This document shows positions 1 to 5,836 of a stretch of DNA of 8,949 nt, one piece after another (positions within the stretch are counted from its first letter, which is position 1; every line of letters begins with the position of its first letter). The notes under the pieces were generated by a model. The model was not told the DNA's origin. It did no database searches and saw nothing but the letters and a program-made list of their open reading frames with translations. This DNA is from Campylobacterales bacterium. Lineage in GTDB: Bacteria; Campylobacterota; Campylobacteria; Campylobacterales; Sulfurovaceae. Location: the NCBI GenBank assembly GCA_016937075.1, contig JAFGWQ010000002.1, positions 1-8,949 of the forward strand. The letters run 5' to 3'. A program made the translations under genes and the position numbers.

Positions 1-156
1 CAATTGGCTGAAATTATCGAACTGGATATTTTGGTAAATAATAGCCAATTGTTGTTTCAGCCGATAGATGCACTTATTTTATTGTTTTGTGCCATTATAA
101 TCGTAGTAATTTCAGTATATATGGTAGTGTTTTCTTCTAGGGAGAAAGAAGCGTGA
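1..156 (+). CDS. ftsX: Probable FtsX cell-division permease, C-terminal fragment
   Basis: This is the last 51 codons of a gene that starts outside the window and ends at TGA 154-156. The fragment reads as a short polar stretch (about residues 1-26 of the fragment), one strongly hydrophobic segment (about 27-44, ALILLFCAIIIVVISVYMVV) and a short charged tail ending REKEA. That fits the final transmembrane helix and cytoplasmic tail of a polytopic membrane protein. The fragment alone is not diagnostic. The FtsX call rests on context: in Campylobacterota ftsE-ftsX sits directly before a coiled-coil LytM-domain gene and pyrH. FtsX is the membrane subunit of the FtsEX complex, which transmits a cytoplasmic ATPase signal to a periplasmic EnvC-type activator of cell-wall amidases. 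Its stop overlaps the next start as GTGA, implying translational coupling. Another membrane protein cannot be excluded. Confidence 0.6.
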   Translation, partial: QLAEIIELDILVNNSQLLFQPIDALILLFCAIIIVVISVYMVVFSSREKEA

Positions 157-1463
157 AACTCATCATAGCTATTTGTGTAATAGCGGTTAGTTTATTGCCA
201 GCTACGACTACAACGCAGAAGATAAAAGAATCAAAGAAAGCTATCAATCAAAGCGATAAAGAGGTAAAAACTCTTAAGAAAAAATTAGAAGGTACAAAAC
301 AAAATATTACAAAAGCCAAAAGCGAGATCAAGGTTATTGATACCAAATTGACCAAACTCTCTAGAGATTATGTATATACCGAAGATGAATATCAAAAGGT
401 TTCAAGAGAGGTTAGAGAATATGAAAAGATACTCTTGCATATCAATCAGGAGTTAAAAGTCAAGCATGATGCGCTTATAGCTCTTTTTGCAGAACAACTT
501 TCACTTATAGCTGCTATGAAACAATTCAATGACACGACACAATCTTCGGTTATTTCTCAAGAAGTTTATGAGCAATATAGACTATATAATCAAAAGAAAA
601 TAATATCATTAGAAAAAGAGATACTATCTCTTGAGGCTACAAAAACTCACAAAACAAAAATAGCAAATCATGCCAAGGAAGAACTCAGCATGATAAACAA
701 ACAGCGTAAAACATTTGCTATGCAAAAAGCCAATCAAGAGAAAATGATAGAAAAGCTCAATAAAGAAGAAGAGAGATATCAAGCTGAATTAAATAGAGTT
801 GCAAAAAGACAAGATGCACTGCGTTCAACCTTGGTAAAACTTAATATTTTGAGGGCTAACGAAGTTGCTGAAGCTCGTCGCAGAGAATTGGCTCAGAAAG
901 AAGCAATCAGATTGGAAGCCGCGCGTAAAAAAAGACTTAGAGAACAACAAGCAAATGCCAAAAATTACGAACGCAAAACCGGTAAGAAAGTAGATATGAC
1001 AACCCTTGAAGCAAGCAAACAAAGTGATAGGGTCAGACAAATTAATTCGTCCTATCAAGCTCAAGAAGTATTTAATTATCAAGGTACCAAAACCATATCA
1101 CCGATTTCCGGAGCAAGAGTAACTAAACGATTTGGAACATATGAAGATCCTGTATATAAAATAAAGATATTTAACGAATCTGTTACATTGCAAGCTCCTT
1201 CATCTGATGCACAAGTAGTAAGTGTTTTGGACGGTAAAGTAGTTTATGCGGGTAACAGCAGTATGCTCGGCAAGGTCGTTGTAATAGCCCATAGTGGAAA
1301 TATGCATACCGTTTATGCCGGATTGTCCAAAATTCCACCTACTATCAGAGTCGGCTCTACGGTCTCAAAAGGTTATACTATAGGCAAGGTTTCAACGCGG
1401 CTTATTTTTGAAGCTACTAAAAACTCCAAGCATATTGATCCTTTGAAATTGATACGGATCTAA
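153..1463 (+). CDS. EnvC-like amidase activator: coiled coil plus degenerate LytM/M23 domain
   Basis: A 436-residue secreted protein. An N-terminal signal peptide (MK followed by LIIAICVIAVSLLPA) is followed by a long Lys/Glu/Gln-rich coiled coil, about residues 25-275, and a C-terminal LytM/M23 fold, about 310-436. The LytM zinc ligands appear to be lost. The strand that normally carries HxGxD reads K338-I-F-N-E-S. The usual YAH reads Y388-A-G390. The usual HLHFE reads R416-L-I-F-E420. The fold-level landmarks remain (G..V..G at the turns, FEATKN, IDPL at the end). Such degenerate LytM proteins, E. coli EnvC being the type case, do not cut peptidoglycan but activate amidases, with the coiled coil docking on FtsX. 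Here the gene overlaps the probable ftsX stop by 4 bp and amiA lies further down the cluster, which supports that role. The GTG start at 153 has a good Shine-Dalgarno sequence (AGGGAG, 139-144). Alternative: a divergent active endopeptidase, unlikely given the missing ligands. Confidence 0.85.
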   Translation: MKLIIAICVIAVSLLPATTTTQKIKESKKAINQSDKEVKTLKKKLEGTKQNITKAKSEIKVIDTKLTKLSRDYVYTEDEYQKVSREVREYEKILLHINQELKVKHDALIALFAEQLSLIAAMKQFNDTTQSSVISQEVYEQYRLYNQKKIISLEKEILSLEATKTHKTKIANHAKEELSMINKQRKTFAMQKANQEKMIEKLNKEEERYQAELNRVAKRQDALRSTLVKLNILRANEVAEARRRELAQKEAIRLEAARKKRLREQQANAKNYERKTGKKVDMTTLEASKQSDRVRQINSSYQAQEVFNYQGTKTISPISGARVTKRFGTYEDPVYKIKIFNESVTLQAPSSDAQVVSVLDGKVVYAGNSSMLGKVVVIAHSGNMHTVYAGLSKIPPTIRVGSTVSKGYTIGKVSTRLIFEATKNSKHIDPLKLIRI

Positions 1464-1491
1464 TCTTTTCAACATCCTCTAAATGATTTTT

Positions 1492-1500
1492 TGGTATACT
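1492..1500 (+). promoter_or_regulatory. Extended -10 promoter for pyrH operon
   Basis: The bases TGGTATACT form a TGn-extended -10 (TATACT at 1495-1500), preceded by a T run (1487-1492). This is the usual vegetative promoter form in Campylobacterota, where a recognisable -35 is often absent. Initiation would fall near 1506-1508, giving a leader of about 20 nt before pyrH. It lies in the largest gap of the gene run, so it is the natural point to start the pyrH-to-amiA transcript. No hairpin terminator for the upstream gene is seen in 1464-1526, so read-through from ftsX is also likely. Confidence 0.5.
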
Positions 1501-1513
1501 CGCGATAAATCAA

Positions 1514-1518
1514 AGAGG
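1514..1518 (+). promoter_or_regulatory. Ribosome binding site that selects the pyrH GTG start
   Basis: AGAGG lies 8 nt before GTG 1527. The nearby ATG at 1522 is only 3 nt from this site and opens a two-codon frame (ATG TCG TGA), so spacing favours the GTG, which also gives the expected family N-terminus IKRILVKFSGEAL. Confidence 0.6.
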
Positions 1519-1526
1519 TATATGTC

Positions 1527-2234
1527 GTGATAAAACGAATTTTAGTAAAATTTTCCGGTGAAGCATTGGCTGGCGAAAATGGATACGGTATTGATACTAA
1601 GATCCTAAATTATATAGCAAATGAAATCAAAGAACTCGTAGATAACGGCGTAGAGGTCGGTATTGTAGTTGGCGGCGGTAATATCATAAGAGGCGTCAGC
1701 GCGGCAGCAGATGGAATTATTAAGCGAACAAGCGGCGACTATATGGGAATGTTGGCTACTGTTATAAATGGAGTAGCCATACAGGAAGCTTTGGAGCATA
1801 TAGGGCTTGATGCGAGATTGCAAACTGCTATTGAAATGCATGAAATTGGTGAATCATTTATAGTAAGACGCGCTAGAAGACATCTCGAAAAAGGCAGAGT
1901 GGTTATTTTTGCAGGAGGAACGGGTAATCCGTATTTTACTACAGATACTGCAGCAACACTTAGAGCTTCCGAGATCGAAGCAGAAGTTTTGATAAAAGCA
2001 ACCAAGGTAGACGGTGTTTATAATAAAGACCCAAATAAATTTAGTGATGCAGTCAAGCTAGATACTCTTAGTTATGATGAAGCATTAAATGATCATATTA
2101 AGGTTATGGATGATACGGCTATAGCTCTAGCAAAAGAGAATGGTTTGCCGATCTTGGTATGCGATATGTTTCAAAAAGGTAATTTGCTAGCCATAGCAAA
2201 GGGCGATTTGACACATTGCTCGGTAGTGAAATAA
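1527..2234 (+). CDS. pyrH: Uridylate (UMP) kinase
   Basis: A 235-residue cytoplasmic enzyme of the amino acid kinase family that phosphorylates UMP to UDP with ATP, the step feeding UTP, CTP and RNA synthesis. Its length is normal for bacterial UMP kinases, which are hexameric and unrelated to eukaryotic UMP/CMP kinases. Visible motifs: the N-terminal KFSGEAL phosphate-binding segment (residues 8-14), VVGGGNIIRG (47-56), GDYMGMLATVIN (70-81) around the UMP site, AGGTGNPYFTTDTAATLRA (129-147), and the nucleotide-binding K157-A-T-K160-VDGVYNKDP segment ending at 169. No key motif is missing. It starts with GTG and is followed 16 bp later by rpoZ. The extended -10 just upstream suggests it leads its own transcript. 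Identification is secure. Confidence 0.97.
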   Translation: MIKRILVKFSGEALAGENGYGIDTKILNYIANEIKELVDNGVEVGIVVGGGNIIRGVSAAADGIIKRTSGDYMGMLATVINGVAIQEALEHIGLDARLQTAIEMHEIGESFIVRRARRHLEKGRVVIFAGGTGNPYFTTDTAATLRASEIEAEVLIKATKVDGVYNKDPNKFSDAVKLDTLSYDEALNDHIKVMDDTAIALAKENGLPILVCDMFQKGNLLAIAKGDLTHCSVVK

Positions 2235-2250
2235 TTTAAAAGGACAAGTT

Positions 2251-2460
2251 ATGATAAGAACAGAACAAATTACAGCAAAAGCATTAGAAAAAGTAGGATT
2301 TGATAGATATCTTTTGTCTGCTGCCGTTGGCAAAAGAGCTGAAGAGATTTCTAAAGGTGCTCAACCATTGATTGAAGCTGATACAAAAAAAATGAAATAT
2401 ACAGACATTGCTTTGCTTGAAATTGCAGAAGGAAAAATTATAGTTCGTCACGAGAGTTAA
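2251..2460 (+). CDS. rpoZ: RNA polymerase omega subunit
   Basis: A 69-residue protein matching the small omega subunit, which wraps the C-terminal part of beta-prime and aids polymerase assembly. The signature is the helical stretch EKVGFDRYLLSAAVGKRAEEI (about residues 13-33), equivalent to the EKIGNRFDLVLVAARRARQ region of E. coli omega, followed by a second conserved stretch around DIALLEIAEGKI (about 52-63). The start is ATG with a strong Shine-Dalgarno sequence (AAAAGGA, 2238-2244). It lies directly before spoT, an association also seen in E. coli. In E. coli the omega N-terminus (MARVT) forms part of ppGpp site 1; here the N-terminus reads MIRTEQIT and is about two residues longer up to EK(I/V)G, so conservation of that site is uncertain. 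Confidence 0.93.
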   Translation: MIRTEQITAKALEKVGFDRYLLSAAVGKRAEEISKGAQPLIEADTKKMKYTDIALLEIAEGKIIVRHES

Positions 2461-2466
2461 TCTGTC

Positions 2467-4620
2467 GTGGATATTTTTTTAAAAAATATAAAGAGCTGTC
2501 GAGATATTCAAACAGCTAAAGAGTTGCTCTTTAGACAATTGCCTAATTATTCTCCCTCTACCATAAAAGCACTTGATGTTGCCACAAAAGCACATGCCGA
2601 CCAACAACGAAAAAGTGGTGAACCATATATAATTCATCCTATTTTGGTGGCTGCTATTACAGCATTTGTAAGTAACGATGAAATGATGGTTCAAGCTGCA
2701 TTGCTTCATGATGTTGTCGAAGATACTACGCTTAATATAGAAAATATTGCAAAAGAGTTTGGTGATGACGTAGCCCATTTAGTTGAGGGGCTTACAAAAA
2801 TTATAGCTATCAGAGATGAAAAACTTGTCTCTTCCCAGTCAAATGAAAAAATTTTGAGCTCAGCCCTATCTTTTCGTAAAATGCTTATCGCTTCTATACA
2901 AGATGTAAGAGTTTTGGTCATAAAGCTATGCGATAGGCTTCACAATATGCTTACAATTGATGCACTCCACAAAGATAAGCAAAAAAGAATATCGGAAGAG
3001 ACATTGGTAGTTTATGCTCCAATTGCTCATAGATTGGGTATTTCAAAATTAAAAAATACATTAGAAGATCTGAGTTTTGAAGTGATCTATCCAGATGATT
3101 ATAAGATAATCTCAGATTATCTAGAATCAAATCATCAAAATATCCAAGTAAAATTAAATTCATTTATATCAAAAGTAAAAGACACATTGAATAATGATGG
3201 TATATTGGAAAAAGATTTTGAAATTTTTGGTCGTGTTAAACATCATTATTCTATATATTTAAAAATGCACCGCAAGGGTATTGATATCGATGAAGTCTTG
3301 GATCTGCTAGCCGTTAGAGTTGTTGTTGAAAAACCTATAGAATGCTATAAGGTTTTGGGCTCTATGCATTTACATTTTACTCCTCTTATTTCCCGTTTTA
3401 AAGATTATATTGCCTTGCCAAAAGAAAATGGATATCAAACCATACATACAACATTATTTGATGAGCAAGGAATAGTAGAAATTCAAATAAGAACTAAACA
3501 AATGCATAAACTAGCAGAGTATGGAGTGGCTGCTCACTGGAAATACAAAGATGGAGGTTCTACAGTTAAGCTTGAATGGCTTGAAGGTTTGCAGTATCAA
3601 AATGAATCTGCTGAAGAGTTTTATGAGCTTGCAAAAGGAGATTTATTTAGTGAAGATATTTCAGTATTTTCACCTAAGGGCGACAACTATACACTGCCAA
3701 AAGGCTCTGTTGTTATCGACTTTGCATATGCAGTGCATTCCGAGATAGGGGCAAAGGCAGTAGGTGCGCTTGTCAATAAACATAAAGCTTCATTGCTGAG
3801 CCCGCTTAAAAATGGAGATATTGTACGCATCGAGACCGGTAAGGAATCAAATTTTCATTGTTCATGGGTAGATAGTGTCAAAACATCCCGCGCAAAAGAT
3901 GGCATACGAAGCCGCTGCAAAGCTAGATTAAAAGAGTGTGATACATATAGCGCATACAATATATTGGCTACTATGCTTGATTTTAAAGTACATGACCTTG
4001 AGCCTATAATAGAAGAGCTGCATCTTAAAGACAATATCTATCGCGCGGCGACACAGTTGGATTTTTTAAAAGACAGTATTTATAAAATTGCTGAACATAT
4101 AGGTGCAAAAGAGGTGCGCTCATGGGAGCTTTTCAAAAAAGGTTATAGGAAACCTTTTTTGAAAACAATCGAACTTTTTGAGTTTTTTGGCAATAAAAAT
4201 ATCGTTGGGGTTGAGTTTGATTATTGCTGTCATCCAAAGATAAACGATCAAATCGTAGCTTTTTTGGAAAACGATAAAGTTGTAGTGCATCATAAGTTGT
4301 GCAAAAAAGCATATCAAATGATGCGTGATAATGCACCAATGGTGTATGTATCTTGGAAAAATTCTAAACTTTCAAAGTATCGTCTTATTATCAGTCTTCA
4401 AAATCAAAAAGGTGTTTTAGCTCAATTACTTACAACTTTATCTAAACTTGATTTGAATTTGGTTAGTATAGAACTTGGTATCCAGCGCAGCGATAAGGCT
4501 GAATATTGTCAAATAGATGTAGAAAGCATGGAGAGTAAAAAATCAGTTTTAGAAAGTAAAATATCAAAATCGTATAAGCTAATAGAGATAATTAGCCTTA
4601 ATGACGCATACAGTAATTAA
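2467..4620 (+). CDS. spoT: Bifunctional (p)ppGpp synthetase/hydrolase, RelA/SpoT family
   Basis: A 717-residue full-length long RSH enzyme that makes and degrades the alarmone (p)ppGpp. Domains in order: HD hydrolase (about 35-190) with R48, H57, H81-D82, E85-D86 and D156-R-L-H-N160; synthetase (about 228-350) with GRVKHHYSIYLKM, R310-F-K-D313 and E338-IQIRT; TGS (about 397-460, VFSPKGDNYTLPKG); a helical region; a Cys/His zinc-finger-like domain (C587-C-H-P590, H608-H-K-L-C612); and a C-terminal ACT domain (about 638-712). The RxKD form at the synthetase site is typical of bifunctional enzymes, whereas RelA-type synthetases have ExDD; with the intact HD centre this predicts both activities. 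It starts at GTG 2467, 6 bp after rpoZ, with only a weak AGAG (2453-2456) ahead, so coupling to rpoZ translation is likely. The coding DNA contains several inverted repeats, one very strong (listed separately). Confidence 0.95.
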   Translation: MDIFLKNIKSCRDIQTAKELLFRQLPNYSPSTIKALDVATKAHADQQRKSGEPYIIHPILVAAITAFVSNDEMMVQAALLHDVVEDTTLNIENIAKEFGDDVAHLVEGLTKIIAIRDEKLVSSQSNEKILSSALSFRKMLIASIQDVRVLVIKLCDRLHNMLTIDALHKDKQKRISEETLVVYAPIAHRLGISKLKNTLEDLSFEVIYPDDYKIISDYLESNHQNIQVKLNSFISKVKDTLNNDGILEKDFEIFGRVKHHYSIYLKMHRKGIDIDEVLDLLAVRVVVEKPIECYKVLGSMHLHFTPLISRFKDYIALPKENGYQTIHTTLFDEQGIVEIQIRTKQMHKLAEYGVAAHWKYKDGGSTVKLEWLEGLQYQNESAEEFYELAKGDLFSEDISVFSPKGDNYTLPKGSVVIDFAYAVHSEIGAKAVGALVNKHKASLLSPLKNGDIVRIETGKESNFHCSWVDSVKTSRAKDGIRSRCKARLKECDTYSAYNILATMLDFKVHDLEPIIEELHLKDNIYRAATQLDFLKDSIYKIAEHIGAKEVRSWELFKKGYRKPFLKTIELFEFFGNKNIVGVEFDYCCHPKINDQIVAFLENDKVVVHHKLCKKAYQMMRDNAPMVYVSWKNSKLSKYRLIISLQNQKGVLAQLLTTLSKLDLNLVSIELGIQRSDKAEYCQIDVESMESKKSVLESKISKSYKLIEIISLNDAYSN
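3104..3122. repeat. Near-perfect palindrome inside spoT
   Basis: AGATAATCT and AGATTATCT are exact reverse complements separated by a single C. It lies in codons for the DYKIISDYL region between the hydrolase and synthetase domains. Given the AT-rich composition, one such 9-bp repeat in 9 kb is close to chance. Confidence 0.5.
3330..3356. repeat. Bulged inverted repeat inside spoT
   Basis: AAAACCTATA (3330-3339) pairs with TATA (3346-3349) and GGTTTT (3351-3356), leaving a single bulged A and a 6-nt loop. It lies in the synthetase-domain codons. A function is not evident. Confidence 0.45.
4130..4165. repeat. Perfect 15-bp inverted repeat, terminator-like, inside spoT
   Basis: TTTTCAAAAAAGGTT (4130-4144) and AACCTTTTTTGAAAA (4151-4165) are exact reverse complements around the 6-nt loop ATAGGA. 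The core is AAAAAAGGTT-loop-AACCTTTTTT, the layout of a short intrinsic terminator, and because it is symmetric it would read the same on either strand. It is coding, covering spoT residues about 555-566 (LFKKGYRKPFLK) in the weakly conserved region between TGS and the zinc-finger-like domain. The GC part of the stem is small, so termination strength is uncertain and translating ribosomes should suppress it. Confidence 0.7.
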
Positions 4621-4636
4621 ATAATAGAGGGAATTA

Positions 4637-5836
4637 ATGGTACAAAAGGCACTTGGGGAAATAAAAAGAGGAGTATCTGAAATAATTGATCTAGAATATA
4701 TAGAAAAATTGATAAACAGATATTATAATGAAGGTAAGACTTATACCGTTAAAGTAGGCTTCGATCCTACCGGAGCGGATTTGCACCTAGGCCATACCGT
4801 GCTTTTGCATAAATTAAAAATATTTCAAAATCATGGCGGTATAGTACAGCTGATTATCGGTGATTTTACTGCAACCATAGGTGATCCTACCGGTAAGAGC
4901 GAAACTAGAAAAGTTATGGATAAAGATACGATCATTGCCAATGCAAAAACATATCAAGATCAAGCATTTTTAATTTTAGATAGAGCCAAAACAGAGATTT
5001 TTTATAATTCAGTTTGGTTTGATAAGCTTGGAGCTGCCGGGATGGTTGGTTTGAGTACTCTTTTTAATGTAGCAAGAATGTTAGAACGTGATGATTTTGA
5101 AAAGAGATATAAAAGCGGTCAAAGCATATCTATCTCTGAATTCTTATATCCATTGCTTCAAGGTTATGACAGCGTGGAACTCAAAAGTGATATTGAGATA
5201 GGCGGCACCGATCAAAAGTTTAATTTACTTATGGGCAGACATCTGCAACGCTCTTATGGAATAGAAAAAGAGCAAGCCGTCATTACCATGCCTATACTTG
5301 AAGGGCTAGACGGTGTACATAAAATGAGTAAATCTTTAAATAATTATATCGGTATCACGGAAAGCCCAAACACTATATATGCCAAAGTCTTATCAATTTC
5401 AGATACTCTTATGTGGCGTTATTATGAACTGCTTAGCGATAAAACACTTGATGAGATCGCTTTGCTTAAAAAGGGTGTCGAAGATGGTATCATGCATCCA
5501 AAGATTGTAAAAGAAAATCTAGCAATAGAGCTTGTTGAAAGGTATTATAATAAAGAGTTGGCTAATATAGCAAAAGAGGAATTTGATAAGGTATTTAAAT
5601 CAAATGAAATTCCATCACAGATGTCTGAGTTTTCATTTGAAACATCTATATGGATATGCAAAGCATTAGTAGATGCCAATATGGAACCTTCAACTTCACA
5701 GGCCAGAAGAGATATTGCACAAGGTGCAGTTAAAATTAATCAACAAAAAGTCGTTGATGATCAGTTACAGCTTGAGAGTGGGGAATATATCATTCAAGTT
5801 GGAAAAAGAAAATTTGCAAAAGTAAAGGTACTATAG
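4637..5836 (+). CDS. tyrS: Tyrosyl-tRNA synthetase
   Basis: A 399-residue class I aminoacyl-tRNA synthetase that charges tRNA-Tyr. The Rossmann catalytic domain carries the class I HIGH-type motif H50-L-G-H53 within KVGFDPTGADLHLGHTVLL and the K229-M-S-K-S233 loop. In between, GDFTATIGDPTGKS, SEFLYPLLQGYDS and EIGGTDQKFNLLMGRHLQR are typical of the TyrRS subfamily found in many Gram-negatives. The C-terminus (about 340-399, STSQARRDIAQGAVKINQQKV...) is an S4-type tRNA-binding domain. Length and motifs are complete. The ATG has a good ribosome site (GAGGG, 4627-4631) and lies 16 bp after spoT. Its stop overlaps the next start by one base (TAGTG). The adjacency to spoT groups tRNA charging with stringent-response control, but no T-box or other leader is visible. 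Confidence 0.96.
   Translation: MVQKALGEIKRGVSEIIDLEYIEKLINRYYNEGKTYTVKVGFDPTGADLHLGHTVLLHKLKIFQNHGGIVQLIIGDFTATIGDPTGKSETRKVMDKDTIIANAKTYQDQAFLILDRAKTEIFYNSVWFDKLGAAGMVGLSTLFNVARMLERDDFEKRYKSGQSISISEFLYPLLQGYDSVELKSDIEIGGTDQKFNLLMGRHLQRSYGIEKEQAVITMPILEGLDGVHKMSKSLNNYIGITESPNTIYAKVLSISDTLMWRYYELLSDKTLDEIALLKKGVEDGIMHPKIVKENLAIELVERYYNKELANIAKEEFDKVFKSNEIPSQMSEFSFETSIWICKALVDANMEPSTSQARRDIAQGAVKINQQKVVDDQLQLESGEYIIQVGKRKFAKVKVL

Noticed and set aside
81..101. Perfect TATAAT (96-101) after a T-rich stretch, a possible internal promoter for the EnvC-like gene
   Set aside because: It lies in codons for the final ftsX membrane helix, where hydrophobic residues force a T-rich sequence; no TGn extension is present.
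1464..1526. Terminator between the EnvC-like gene and pyrH
   Set aside because: A T run exists (1487-1492) but no preceding stem could be found; the T run is better explained as part of the pyrH promoter.
3521..3748. Plus-strand 75-codon open frame inside spoT
   Set aside because: Shadow of the spoT synthetase/TGS coding sequence in another frame.
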